Under the pieces are notes generated by a model that did not search any database, had not been told where the DNA came from, and saw only the letters and a list, made by a program, of their open reading frames with translations. Below are positions 1 to 11,589 of a stretch of 64,000 nt of DNA, piece by piece. A program made the translations under genes and the position numbers. The stretch is from Paralithodes platypus. Taxonomy: Eukaryota > Arthropoda > Malacostraca > Decapoda > Lithodidae. The number at the start of each line of letters is the position of its first letter. The stretch's first letter is position 1. Where the stretch lies: NCBI GenBank assembly GCA_032716605.1, contig CM064509.1, forward strand, positions 51,166,022-51,230,021, read 5' to 3'.

Positions 1-2000
1 TGAGAACAAGCAAAATCGAAGACGATAACCCTAATAACAATTGATGAACACGATTTTTACATTTTCAGATATAAACCATTATAGATCTTGTTTCGAAGCT
101 GCAAACATTTTAGGTGAATATATATAATCATATTAGTTCCACACCATTGTTTTTTATGTTTCAAGTAATTATTGCTTGTGCTAGATTCTTTCACATCATT
201 TGTTCAGCTAATTAAATCCAAACGCAGAACAGTGTGTTTGAATGTATTTGTGCATTTATATATACTGTATGTTGAAGTATGTGATTGTGTGTGTGTTGTC
301 AACGTATGTGGTGGTACAGTAGTGATCAAGAATAACAGAACATCTTGTCATGATAAAAAATAAAACACAGGCCATCATTAAGTGAAACCCTATAGCCTAC
401 TATGATACATCTTCTACTCTCAGTTTTCACAATGCTTCGCCGGTGTACGATAAATGTTCCACCAAATACTATACAGAATTTCTTGACCACGACTGTACAT
501 GTAGGTTACGATGGTAGGTATTGTAGAACAGTTGAGGTGTGGTGGCTGTAGGTTATGATAGGAGGTGACAAGGTAGGTATATAGTCTGATATTGGTGTTA
601 TGTTATGATCCCATCCTAATACTTTGTACCCAAACATCTTGCTGCCCGAGCCCTCTGTCCCTCTCTGGGTCCATCAATGAACTGTGTGGTCAATGTATGC
701 GCTTGAATGTATTTGTTCGTGTGTGGGTATGTGTGTACGTATGTAGGTGCACGGGTGTGGGTCTGTGTATGAGTGTGTGTGTGTGTGTGTGCGCCCTTGT
801 ATTTTCCCTTTTCATTGAACCAATTACAGGATAATAATATTTAGTATATAACTTCTTTAGTTATATTGTATAGTCTCATGTGTGTGTCTCTCTTTACTCC
901 TTCAAACACGATCAAGTTCGTCCTACATTTCTCCGGTAGGTTACTGTATATAGGCATTTGCATACTGTATTGCTGTTTTGATATTGTATCGTATATACTG
1001 TACAGTTGTCATGTGCGTGGAGACTGACACGTTATGTTTGCAAGGTTTCCATACATGGCACAACGAAACATTTCCGTTGCTAGTACTGTATATTATGCTA
1101 CTACCCTTTTGTTTGTCTTGCTAATTTTCATGTACAGTATACGAAACACGCACGTAAATATAATCATACGCATATACACATTTACAATCCCACATACATA
1201 CTCATAAATATTCATACACTCTTAGACACAAGTAGTGTACATACACACACAGACACAGACACTTAAGTTGTCACCATATTTTTTCGTGCAATTTCCTTCT
1301 GCATTTCTGGTTTAGCATTTGACAAATTGATTTGTTTAAATAATTAATCTAACAAAAATAATATACTCTCAGTTTAGTGTTCATATATAAATGCAATATA
1401 TACCAGAAATGGTACTGGTCAAGTTTTGACCTTCAGAAAATGACGAAAGTAGTTCTCGCGTGATATACTCTTCACACCCTTTCGCCTCTCTCATAGTTTT
1501 CACCGATTCCTATGTTTTTCATCCCATGTTTCGGGTTATTTTGCATGGTCATATTTATTTTATTCATATTATTATGTATTTTTATATTCTATATTCTATC
1601 TATGTTTGCATGTTCATATTATATTTACTCACGTCAGTATAGCTGCCAGGCATGAGGAAGCTGACACGTTGTTTACAATGTGTCTAGGTTTTTGTACTTT
1701 TAAATACTCGTCAAAACTAGTGGTACTTAATTAAGCAATTTCCTATTACTCGCGTTATATATATATATATACATACATAGTTACACACATATGTTCTTAC
1801 ATATTAAAGTACACATACATGTATTGTATTCGTACACGTACACCATCACACGAACACGTATAAACACAGCCACTAAATATCCATTCTCTCTCACACACAC
1901 ATACACACACACACATGATGCCACCATTCCTATACTACTGTTTCCATCGAAGTATACAGACTACCTGCAATTTTAAACCCAACAAAAATATTATAAACAT
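1..2000. other. Non-coding AT-rich stretch, no gene seen
   Basis: No splice-bounded exon or transposon reading frame is recognisable on either strand. It contains short GT-rich tracts near 240-330 and 700-800 and CA-rich tracts near 1160-1260 and 1890-1915. It probably lies in the intron downstream of the hillarin-like exon at 6687-6790 (minus strand), because that exon ends in a splice donor in mid-codon and I find no following exon. Confidence 0.5.
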
Positions 2001-2003
2001 ATA

Positions 2004-2006
<3 letters not shown>

Positions 2007-2058
<52 letters not shown>
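2007..2058. repeat. (TA)n microsatellite
   Basis: About 25 uninterrupted TA dinucleotides, followed by a short degenerate TA stretch. Reading frames crossing it are low-complexity artefacts. Confidence 0.95.
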
Positions 2059-2060
<2 letters not shown>

Positions 2061-2090
2061 CGGTATATATATAAAACAAACAATATAAAT

Positions 2091-2560
2091 ATACTAGCAG
2101 GGGTACCCGGCGTTGCCCGGGTAATCACCATAATCACCATCACTACTACCACCACTACTACTACCATAATCACCATCATCAATCACTACTACCACAATCA
2201 TCACAATACTACTACTACCATAACCTCCCTGTGCCTCATTAAACGGCGACCTCGATTTCGGCCGCTAAATGACCTCCGATTTTGGATCTGACCTCATCCG
2301 TACCCCCATTTTGGGGGGCTGCGAACTACTTTCGTTCCATACACCTTTTCGATCAAAGGCCTCCTTCTGCCCCAAACGGCAAATTTGGTTTAAACCAAAA
2401 GCAATTGTTCCGATTTCGCGCCCATTTTCTCCGTCCCTTTCACCCTGGGGAATTCTATTTTTTCACTAAAACCTGCCTAGGGACCCCCTTACTATGCAAG
2501 AGTCAGGATGAGTGTCCATGCTTTAATCAACTATACCACGGCATGGACACTCGTCAGTGA
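2091..2560 (+). repeat. Dispersed repeat remnant with CCCGGCGTTGCCCGGG core and ATC/ACT tract
   Basis: The stretch opens with a near-palindromic CCCGGCGTTGCCCGGG core, then an ATCACC/ACTACT-rich tract (2125-2220), then a diverged segment that reads open in two overlapping frames (2269-2560) but matches no protein I recognise. The same ATC/ACT sequence type recurs at 12845-13130 and 48985-49560, which suggests it belongs to one dispersed repeat. Class not identified. Confidence 0.45.
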
Positions 2561-3126
2561 TACGACTGTGACATATTTTTCTGTCATACCAAAAGTAGGC
2601 GATTCTTATTTATGGTGTACTGTCAAAAACATTACAGCTAACGACTTGTGCAGTCTCGCTACTAAATGATGACTCGATTCCCAGTATATTTCCCTCAGAA
2701 AGAGGTATCTATCAACTATTGTGGCTATATTATAATTATACCTTTATTACACACTGGGGAAAACTGAATTTAGGGAAATAATACCAAAACAAACCAAACA
2801 TTTATAAGTATTGTTGCCATATATTTCTCTCATTATACCAGAGATAAACCAAATAATACAAAAGTTGAGACTAAACTGAACGAAAGACTGTGCAGCTCAT
2901 TGGCTATCGCTCACTAGATTCAGGATTACAATGTGGAGTTTCTTAATGTTTGTAATACGCTTTAAAACCAACATTACTGTGAGAAGTATATACTGTATGT
3001 ACAGTATATATAACCGTTGGACAGTGAAATATAATATTAAAGGTGGTGATGGGGCAATACACACAATACTAATATAGTATCTATTTTAGGGTGAACTGTG
3101 GCGGAGAGCTACATCCTAAATTTATA
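2561..3126. other. No gene seen
   Basis: AT-rich sequence without coding or transposon signal, leading into the 34-bp minisatellite. Confidence 0.5.
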
Positions 3127-3602
3127 AATGAACATTCTATACAATACACACACATTCCATAATGAACATGCTATACAATACACACACATTCCATAATGAA
3201 CATTCTATACAATACACACACATTCCATAATGAACATGCTATACAATACACACACATTCCATAATGAACATTCTATACAATACACACACATTCCATAATG
3301 AACATGTTATACAATACACACACATTCCATAATGAACATGCTATACAATACACACACATTCCATAATGAACATTCTATACAATACACACACATTCCATAA
3401 TGAACATGCTATACAATACACACACATTCCATAATGAACATGCTATACAATACACACACATTCCATAATGAACATTCTATACAATACACACACATTCCAT
3501 AATGAACATTCTATACAATACACACACATTCCATAATGAACATTCTATACAATACACACACATTCCATAATGAACATGCTATACAATACACACACATTCC
3601 AT
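3127..3602. repeat. 34-bp minisatellite, 14 exact-length units
   Basis: Fourteen consecutive 34-bp units fill exactly 476 bp. Each reads AATGAACAT(T/G)CTATAC followed by AATACACACACATTCCAT. Units differ almost only at one T/G position; the order is T G T G T G G T G G T T T G. The sixth unit also has C to T after the variable base. No coding potential. Confidence 0.97.
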
Positions 3603-3779
3603 AATTATATCACTACACGTCATGATGTCTTTTCACAGTGTAATTTACATAATCAGTTAACACACGGAGAACTTGGCACTACCACTCCTACTTGAGTTCT
3701 TATTATTGACAGATAAACCTTTACAACGGCACATCGTATCTACTTTCCGAAGAGTATTAAGAAGGGAGAAAGGTGTTGG

Positions 3780-3982
3780 TGAGAGAGAGAGGAAGCTGTC
3801 GGAGTAACTTTGTTGTGTGTTATTAGTCTGTATACGTCGTTGAGGCGTCCCCCGACTGGGTGCGAGCATGTGAAACACGCTAGGACGTACGACCAGACCC
3901 ACTAAATATGTCCTGCTTGGTTGGGATTGAACCCAGGTCAAAGCAGATTTACACGTGAGCATGCTCTCCACCTGACCTACTT
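3780..3982 (-). mobile_element. tRNA-derived SINE
   Basis: On the minus strand 3982-3915 reads like a tRNA head. A D-arm/box A segment (TAGGTCAGGTGGAGAG) is followed about 30 nt later by a box B (GGGTTCAATCCC). Body sequence continues to about 3780. The split pol III promoter plus a non-tRNA body points to a SINE. The acceptor stem is not intact, so a functional tRNA is unlikely. Confidence 0.6.
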
Positions 3983-4260
3983 GTTGTTTGAAGAATAAAT
4001 AAATATGTAATTAGAGAAAAGTATGTTTATTGTGAGTAATTAAAATATACAATATAATGAATGCAACACATCCATTTTATTACTGAGGAATTCAGCACCA
4101 TAATATCGTAAGCATTCATAAAGTAATTGGGAACCTTCCCTTTAAACTCTTGTCACATATTCTTTCGCACACTTACAATTAACACAACCCAAACCCAACA
4201 AAACTACTGGATCAACAAAACCACCATCACCAGGTCTACCTATAACATCTCCACTACCAC

Positions 4261-4297
<37 letters not shown>
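4261..4297 (+). repeat. (AAC)n microsatellite
   Basis: About twelve AAC repeats. Several SINEs in this window end in an AAC tail, so this may be an orphan tail. Confidence 0.9.
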
Positions 4298-4298
<1 letters not shown>

Positions 4299-4763
4299 CA
4301 TATAACGCACCATTATACCCGACACAACCAGCAACAACAAAAATATTACCATCACCATCACCGTCATAACCATCCAAATTATTAAAGTAATTAAAACATG
4401 TGATTATAGGAGCAATAGTTTTCCTTACAAATATCAAGTGATTTTGAGAATTACGCCCTACAATATTAATGGTTATTAGATTCAAACCTACGCCATGATA
4501 CAAGTGTCACTTGCTTGTTCGTCAAGGGGAATCCACGCAATACGAGCTAAGCTCATTATTATCGCGCCTCCTTAACTGGGAATGTATTGCGTGAAATGCA
4601 TCTTAAGTGTTTATGTATCGTTGGAATGGCTGTGGATGTGTGTGTAGTAGGATAATAATTTTCGGACAAATAACTAAAATAGCGTTATATGATATCATGT
4701 ATTTTATGATTTAATGCAAATCCGCCATTTCAATGGCTTGCGTTCATAAATGTTCGGAACTTT

Positions 4764-6560
4764 CCAACTCCAGCTCTTCCCAAGCTTTCTGGGAAAACAA
4801 ATATGAATCTAGCCAAAAACCTTAGCAACAATTTTACTACCTCGTCTTTCCCTCCTCTTTTACACTCTGACGGCACCACCGCACCACCGTCAAGTCTTCC
4901 TCTGACAAAGCTAAACTTTTCGCTCAAACTTTCGCCATAAACTCCACCCGGGATGATTCTGATGCTATTCCTCCCTCTCAGCCCTCCTCTCACTTACTTA
5001 TGCCTAAGATTATAAACTCTTCTAAGGATGTACTTTCTGCCCTTTCTCGGCTTAATACTAAGAAGGTATACGGAATGGATGGTGTTCCTCCTGTTGTTCT
5101 CAAAAACCTGTTCTTCCATGCGGCGTTACTGCCTAGGCAAACTCTTTCGTCTCTGCCTATCCTCCAACGTCTTTCTTTCTTACTGGAAGTTTGCTCTCAT
5201 TCACCCTGTCTCAAAGAATGGTGACCGCTCTTAACCCTCCAGCTATCGTCCAATTGCTCTCATGTCTTGTATCTCTAAAGTAATTAAAACTATCCTTAAT
5301 TCAAAATTTCTTCAGCATATATCTTCCAATAATCTACTTTCAGATCACCAGTATGGTTTCCTAAAGGGTCACTCTACTGGTGGTCTCCTTGCTTCTCTTA
5401 CTAGTTCTTGGTCATCCTCCTTTCGGGACTTCGGTGAGACTTTTTCTACTGCACTAGACATATCGTAAGCCTTCGATAAAGTTTCTATCCCTCTATCTGT
5501 GGCTTTGTATCTAATTTCCATTCTGACCGTTCCATTGCTGTAGTTTTGGACAGCCTTCGCTCACTTCCTCATCCTATCAACTCTGGTGTTCCTCACGTTT
5601 CTGTCCTGTCTCCAGTTCTCTTTCTAATATTCATTAATGATCTCCTATACTGTACTCTAGCCCCATCCACTCATATGCTAGTAACTCTACCTAACACTAT
5701 TCAACTACTTTTCCACAACAACCCAGTATGAAATCACTCCTTAAGTCACGTGACGAGGCCATAGAACGCCTACCCTCTAATCTATAATTTTGTTCTGATT
5801 GGGACAGAGAACATCTTGTTACTTTCAATGCCTCCAAGACCCAATTTTGTGTTCTATCTACCTGTTGCAATACTCCGCAAGACTATCAATTACTCTTCAA
5901 CAATACACAAATTAACCCTTCATCTTCTCTCAATATTCTTGGTATATCTTTTTCATCCAACCTTCCTTGGAAAGATCATATTACAACTCTTCCTCAAACT
6001 GCTTCCCAGACGTTAGATGTACTCAACCATCTCCGTGGGTTCTTCATCCCGCACAGCTTTTTGCTCTGTATAGAGGCACAGTACGCCCATGTACTGAGTA
6101 GTATTCGCATGTGTGGGGAGGTTCCACCCATACCGCACTTCTCGAAAGAGTAGAGTCAAAAGCATTTGGCCTCATCAACTCACTTCCTCTTACTAGTTCC
6201 CTACAATCTCTTTTTAGTTTCTACACACCGTTATGTTGCATCTCTTTAACTCTTCTACCTCTACTACAACAATCAATGTTCATCAGAGCTCTCTCAGTGC
6301 ATACTTCCTTCCTTGCGGCGAGTGCGAGGCACCCGGTACTCAACACAGTCCCACTCCTATTCTGTCCAACTCTCCAATCCAAGAATTGGCAAATTTCCCC
6401 ATCATATGAATTGAACTGCTTTAAACTTTGTGTGTCCAGGCATTTTGTCCACAACGTCCCTTGAATTTGGCTGTCTGTCATTCTTGTTGCTCAGGGGGCG
6501 ACAATAGGTACAGGCAACCTATCTTCTGTCTCCTTCATACACATAGAAAACAACAACTAA
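4764..6560 (+). mobile_element. LINE-A copy 1, CR1/Jockey-like non-LTR retrotransposon (degenerate)
   Basis: A broken reverse transcriptase reads across frames. The fingers region (LNTKKVYGMDGVPPVVLKN) is at 5050-5110, a segment with LLSDHQYGFLKGHSTGG at 5330-5385, ALDIS at 5450, SGVPHVSVLSPVLFLIFIND at 5585-5640, and the thumb/C-terminal part (WGGSTHTALLERVESKAFGL) at 6110-6175. The 3' end follows the family pattern (TCTCCTTCATACACATAGAAAA near 6530). Several frameshifts and stops break it, and the motif C YADD box is lost. No endonuclease is visible, so it is 5' truncated. Clade placement by eye only; no RNase H or poly(A) tail seen. Confidence 0.85.
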
Positions 6561-6686
6561 AATATTTTAACTTTGACTTGCTTGCATATTTTCCCCTGAT
6601 CGACCTGAGATACAATCAAACATTCCATATATTATCCTATTATATAATTATGTATGTCCTTTCATCGCCTCCTGAGAATAACTGAC

Positions 6687-6790
6687 CTGATATTCTCTGT
6701 GACCCATCTGAAGAGCACCCTGAGCTTCTGTAGGTCGTCTCTCGCGGCGCCACACAGATACTGCACCAGGCTGGCCGGGTCCTTCGTCAC
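6687..6790 (-). CDS. Hillarin/KY-like gene, exon at the start of the transglutaminase-like domain
   Basis: Minus-strand exon of 104 bp, bounded by an acceptor (CTCACCCAG) and a donor (CAG|GTCAGT). It encodes a segment containing SLVQYL and KLRVLFRWVTENIR. This pattern (a Leu-rich helix, then K-x-R-xx-FRW-T/I-xN) is what I know from the region just ahead of the catalytic core of hillarin and kyphoscoliosis peptidase, which carry a transglutaminase-like fold and act on the cytoskeleton/muscle structure in animals. The exon begins in phase 0, matching exon 8471-8620, and ends after two bases of an Arg codon, so the gene must continue leftwards. The catalytic Cys-His-Asp part is not in the window as far as I can see. 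Family assignment is from memory of the motif. Confidence 0.7.
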
Positions 6791-6865
6791 CTGGGTGAGA
6801 TAGGTGGTTAGCAGCTGAATGATAGGTGGTTGAAGATAGCTCTGAGTATGTGTGAGTGTGTGTTA

Positions 6866-6901
<36 letters not shown>

Positions 6902-7432
6902 TTGTATGTGGTGTTGATGGTGGTTGGGTGGGGGGAGGGGTGGCTTGCAGGTAAATATGAGGGTTCGTGAGTGTACGGTAGATAGATGTGAGTAGAACGT
7001 GTGAGAGAAAATGGGTCTGGATAGGTGTGTAAGCAAATGAGTCAGTGGGTGAGTGTGGATTGGTGCGTGCTGAAGGTGGAGTAAGGGTACAGATGAGTGG
7101 CGTCAGGATATGTGGTTGTCATTAACTGTGTGGTGGGTGAGTGTGAAGAGATGTATGTGGAGGAATGGCGTGAGGGTAGGTTTGTCTATATAGGTGTGTG
7201 GGGGCGGCGTTGCTCAATACATTAGGTGGCGGACTGCAGACCAGAAAAACGCCTAGGCTTTCAAAGGTGATTTCAATTATGTGCCCGTTTTTCTGCAGTA
7301 TCCTGGCTACACTGAAACGTCAATAAATAGCCCCGATATAGCCACCAACTCCATGAACAGAATATGCACAGCAAAAATGAAAACTATGTGACAAAGGTAT
7401 GGCGTGATACATCAGGATATAATTATCTATCT
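6791..7432. other. Intron sequence with a GT microsatellite
   Basis: Intron between the 8471 and 6790 exons (minus strand). It holds a (GT)n tract at 6869-6899 and GT/GA-rich sequence with repeated GTGAGTGTG-like words, but no coding signal. Confidence 0.6.
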
Positions 7433-7806
7433 ATCTATCTATTGCCGGACGCTTTAATCCCCTTAATGGGGGTGGCCGTACACAAATTACCCCCAACCGG
7501 ACCTATCCCTTGTCAAAGGGACAACCCATGCCAGTTTACTGAAGGACTTACAGGATTGACGACTCAATATAGGGTCCATCCGACTCCGAGGCCTTTTATA
7601 TATTTTTAGCACTATTTTTCTACAGTGGTGTGCGGCTAATCCATCCACTAACCTGCTTCACCCTAAGGTAGCAGTACGGATTTGTATACGGTTTACTTCC
7701 CTAGACAGGTTGCCGACCATGGCTGACGAGTCCCATCCACCCGGATTTGTATAAGGTTATCTCCCCTAGATGGGTTACCGACCAAGGCTAACGAGTCCCA
7801 TCCACC
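7433..7806 (-). mobile_element. 3' tail of an RTE-like element with a duplicated 64-bp segment
   Basis: A (CTAT)n tract at 7428-7442 is followed by TTGCCGGACGCTTTAATCCCC. It matches in layout the 3' ends of the RTE copies at 31371 and 35478 (CTAT repeats then TTGCCTGACGCCGTGATCCCC). Minus orientation is inferred from that. Further in, a segment of about 64 bp is present twice (7678-7741 and 7742-7806), diverged at several bases. No reading frame remains. Confidence 0.55.
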
Positions 7807-7862
7807 CGTAATAATTATGTGTTTGAATATAGTGCTGTCGTAAAGTGAGACTAAAGATGAAG

Positions 7863-7970
7863 GAAAAGAAGTTTACATTGTATATTACCGGGGTGTTGCA
7901 AGAAATATAGGCTGCTGAAAAGAAGTTTACATTGTATATTACCGGGGTGTTGCAAGAAATATAGGCTGCT
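7863..7970. repeat. 54-bp perfect tandem duplication
   Basis: The 54 bp from 7863 are repeated immediately at 7917 with no difference I can see, suggesting a recent slippage event in the intron. Confidence 0.9.
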
Positions 7971-8470
7971 GAAAAGCCTACCTTTCCGAGGTTGAGGAAA
8001 ATATCATGTGTGTGTGTGTGTGTGGCATTAAGGTAGTGGGTGAAGAAAGGAGGGGGTGTGGAAGCGGCCATGAGGGTAAAAGGTGTGTGTTAGTGAATGT
8101 GAATTTGAATAAACATAAGGGTGAGTGTGAATAGATGTACATGTTTTGGGGTTTGGCGTAAGGATAGGTGTAGGTGAATGTGGTTAGATGGGTATAGGGA
8201 GAGACGTGGTGGGTGAGGATGGATAGATATGTATAATGGGACGTCAGGGTAAGTAAGTGTGGATAGGTGTGTTAAGCAGTGGGTGCGACAACATTATTAT
8301 GGTACTACGTACTGTCAATGCATCAGGCTAGACAAAACATTACCTGACAATTATTATTATTATTATTATTATTTTATATATATTTTTTATTTTTATTTTT
8401 TATTTTTATTTTGCTATTACTAAGTATATATTTGGTCAGTGGCTCAAAGTGAGCCTAAAGGTCTGCTTAC

Positions 8471-8620
8471 GTGGTCTGGCGTGGTGAGGACGTGAACATC
8501 GAGGTGTGTGAAGTCAGTGGAGGCCAGAAGCTGTGCCTTAGAGAAGCTGGGGGCACGGGCGGCGAACTGGGGCGCCTCATCTGTCAAGATGTCGTTGTCC
8601 GTCTGTACACTCACATCCAC
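8471..8620 (-). CDS. Hillarin/KY-like gene, exon with SVQTD motif
   Basis: A 150-bp minus-strand exon, exactly 50 codons, phase 0 at both ends. Acceptor TGTGTTTCAG and donor CAC|GTAAGC are both good. It encodes VDVSVQTDNDILTDEA at the start and LLASTDFTHLDVHVLTTPDH at the end. The C-terminal part fits the segment preceding the transglutaminase-like domain in hillarin-type proteins; SVQTD is an LC8-type QT motif. It joins in frame to exon 9189-9495 upstream and 6687-6790 downstream. No stops in frame, codon use is G+C-rich unlike the AT-rich flanks. Confidence 0.8.
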
Positions 8621-9188
8621 CTGAAACACATAGATATGGGCCGTATATGTCTAAGTATAATCACGGCCGGTATCGTACATACATGAACATACTGTACTGT
8701 AGAGTGTAGACACAGGCCAGATAAATGTATAGACATATTTGAAGGTAGAGACATAGATAGACAGAGGTATACAGTATATGGACAAGGAAAGAAAAGTATA
8801 AATAAATCATACACAAATACAGTGTATCAGGATTTCAAGATATATGAACCTATAATTATATACTTGCATTTAGACATAAATATACAAATAACCACATATA
8901 TAACACTAACATACGTGTATATACAGATACATGTATGCGGATGCAAGATATAGATAAAAGACAGGAATAGAAAAATATATATGCAGAATAGAGATATGAA
9001 TATTATTGTAAGTATAGATGCAAGCAGGATGATACAGCTTCCACCTGTAATTATTATGATAAGCTGAGTAGAATTCGTGGATAGTGACATAACAATTTTG
9101 TTTTGTATATTTCATGTTTCACACCGCTGACAAATCCGTAGGAAGATAATAACTGACAATAAATAAATAAATCAAAGGAAAGACTGAC
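8621..9188. other. Intron, no further feature
   Basis: AT-rich intron of 568 bp between the 9189 and 8620 exons of the hillarin-like gene. No repeat or coding signal recognised. Confidence 0.7.
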
Positions 9189-9495
9189 CATGATTCGGCG
9201 GGCCCGGTGTATCCGAGTTGGGACAGGGAGCTCGGTAGACAGGATCACGCCCGCCCCTAGCTCTGCCAGTCGTGACCACCGCTCCCCTCGTAGTCCACCC
9301 ATACCCCGCCCATCAAAGGGAAGGCTGAGGGGCTGCTCGGGGGAGGGTGGGGGGCTGGCTGGTAGGGAGGGAGTGACACCGCCTGGGAGGACCTCAAGAA
9401 ATGGGGGACGGGGCGGCAGGGCTGATCCTAGACCAGAGGTAGAGGGCCCAGAGGAAGCGTCTGAGTGTGAGATCTTCTCCCCGTTCTCACTCAAG
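9189..9495 (-). CDS. Hillarin/KY-like gene, Pro/Ser-rich linker exon
   Basis: A 307-bp minus-strand exon with acceptor TTGTCTTTACAG and donor ATG|GTCAGT. Its first base completes an AGC Ser codon begun at the end of exon 49955-50067, so phases agree across a 40.5-kb intron. The product is a low-complexity linker (SGPSTSGLG, ALPPRPPFLE, ASPPPSPEQP), then a more ordered-looking stretch (RWSRLAELGAGVILSTELP) ending in a basic RIHRARRIM. High G+C (many CCC, GGG) sets it apart from surrounding DNA. The antisense frame at 9190-9501 is a shadow. A LINE-A copy starts only about 15-25 bp upstream of the acceptor. Confidence 0.8.
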
Positions 9496-9840
9496 CTGTA
9501 AAGACAATTGATTCTGCTGATAATATATCAAAATATTTCATATACATCGAAAACCGCCTCTCCTACAACAAACCTGATCTTCTTTTCCTCACTGAGACTC
9601 AGGTGTCTAGAACAACTGCCAACAGCCCCTTCCCTGTCTCCTCTTACTTTTTCTATCCTAATATCCAAGCCAAAGGTGGATGTTGTGTATATGTGCACAA
9701 CAAACTAACTTGCTCTCGTGTTACCAACTTCGAGTCTTCTGAATTTTCAACTCTCTGGCTCAAACTTTCCTGTCACTCTCAGACTAAGCAATTCTGTGCT
9801 GTCTATCTATCCCCTAACTCTACTTATTTTCCTATTTTCA

Positions 9841-10072
9841 GCCATCCGGCTGGCTAAGTTGATAGTGTGCCTGATTCCAACCTTGAAGGTCTCGCGTTCA
9901 ATCCCCGCTCAGATTGAAAAGTTTTTCTGGGATACAGCCGGCGGTTACCATCTCCCCATGAGCAAGGGGGATGGGTAATGGTCTCTGGTAGACTAAAGAA
10001 AGCCAAGCGCTTGCGAATCCTCGAAGGAGGAGAGACGGGCGCTATATAAGTAACCAGAAGGTTATTATTATT
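9841..10072 (+). mobile_element. tRNA-derived SINE with (TTA)n tail
   Basis: A tRNA-like head has box A TGGCTAAGTTGATAG at 9851 and box B CGCGTTCAATCC at 9893. A body of about 140 bp ends in TTATTATTATTAT. It sits inside LINE-A copy 2 between the codons for PIF and FDYL, so it is younger than that LINE. Confidence 0.8.
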
Positions 10073-11166
10073 ATATTCTTTGACTATTTAAACTCTAAAG
10101 TTGAACAAATCCTATTAACCTCCCCTTTCTCTGAAATCTTCATTGTAAGAAATGTTAATGTTCATCACCGCCAAAAACTCTCCTCTCACTTCACTGACCA
10201 ACCTGAAGAACAAGCCTACATCTTTTCTATCCCAAATGACCTAGAGCAGTTGGTTCAGCAACCCAACCATATCCCGAACCACTTCGGAAATCGGCCTAAC
10301 ATTCTAGACTTGTTTCTAACTCCACTTATACTGTCGATCTTTTCTCTCCTTTGAACTCCATCGACCATAAAATTATCTCTGTCACCTGTCCTATCTCCTC
10401 AGTACAGCCACTCGATACTCCCTTCCAACGGCGCTTGTAGCACTTTGGCACCGCCGACTGGGAGGCTCTTCGGCAGTTCTACTGTTCTTCCTTGATATCC
10501 CATGGAAGGATTTTTGCTTCCGTGGCCGTGCCGTAATGCTGAACGCATTACTGAGGTAATCCTCTCGGGCATGGAGGCATACGTTTAATTTTCCTTCTCT
10601 CAGTGTAATGGAAAAAAATAATCTTAGTTTACTCAAGCTTGTTTTACTGCTGTCCGCAATAAGAAGGAAACATTCAAACACCGTCACCTTCAAACTCAAG
10701 AATCTCATTCTTCCTATGTTTCTGCCTTTACTCTGTTCTTCTGTTCTTCGACTTGCCAAACACTCTTTCATCAATAATAAATGTACTTAACTATCCAACT
10801 CTAGCTCTTCCCAAGCTTTCTGGTATCCAATCGAAAACCTCTCCAACAATTATCTTCCTAGTCTCCCCCCCACCCCCCTTTTCCACTCTGACAGCACTAC
10901 CATCACTTCTTCCTCTGACAAAGCTGAACTCTTTGCCCAAACCTCGAAACTCTTCTTATTTCATAATTTCTTAGCCATTTTTCTTCTCATAATCTACTCT
11001 CAGATCGCCAGTAAGGCTTTCTTAGGGGTCATTCTACTGGTGATCTTCTTTCTCATCTTAATAACTCTTAGTTATCCTCCTTTCGCGACTTCTAAGAAAC
11101 CTTTTCTATTGTACTAGACATATCGAAGGCCTTCGATAGAATCTGGCACAAATTTCCAATTCTTAA

Positions 11167-11589
11167 CCCTTAACTGGCGGGGCCCACCTTAAGTCGGGCT
11201 CCAATTTGCAGCAAGTTAGGAGCATTATTAAGGCTTTTAAAGGGTTAAAATAGAGTGCAAATGGCCGGGAGCGCAGCAGGCCACACGTCCGACACCCAGG
11301 GCTTACCGCCACCCACTGACTCACGCTCCCTCTGTGCACGAGAGGCCGGCAGTGTTGCCAGTAGTGAGCGTAGTGGGAAAAAAATATGCCGCTATACGCT
11401 AAACTCCCATGTTAGTGGTACCACTGCGTGAGAACGACGAATGCTACGTAGCTCGTTCTGGTCTCATTTTGAAGCTTTTAGCGCCTAGTTTTTTGCTGAA
11501 TACATTTCTTGTCATGCAGATACTTGATTGATCATTCAAGAGGGCCTGAATATGACCAAAATAGCCCAAAACCCCCCACTAGACAAGGG
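11167..11589. mobile_element. TTAA-flanked MITE b (piggyBac-type termini)
   Basis: 423 bp flanked by TTAA at 11163-11166 and 11590-11593. The ends are CCCTTAACTGGCGGGG and, inverted, CCCTTGTCTAGTGGGG, an imperfect 16-bp inverted repeat. TTAA target duplication with CCC...GGG ends is the hallmark of piggyBac-superfamily transposons. No transposase frame, so non-autonomous. The insertion splits a LINE-A reading frame, and precise excision would restore the codons HKFPIL-KLPSFRFYPPICAF. Confidence 0.85.

Noticed and set aside
9190..9501. Plus-strand frame of 103 codons opposite the Pro-rich exon
   Set aside because: The minus strand has matching splice sites and phases with neighbouring exons; the plus frame is its shadow.
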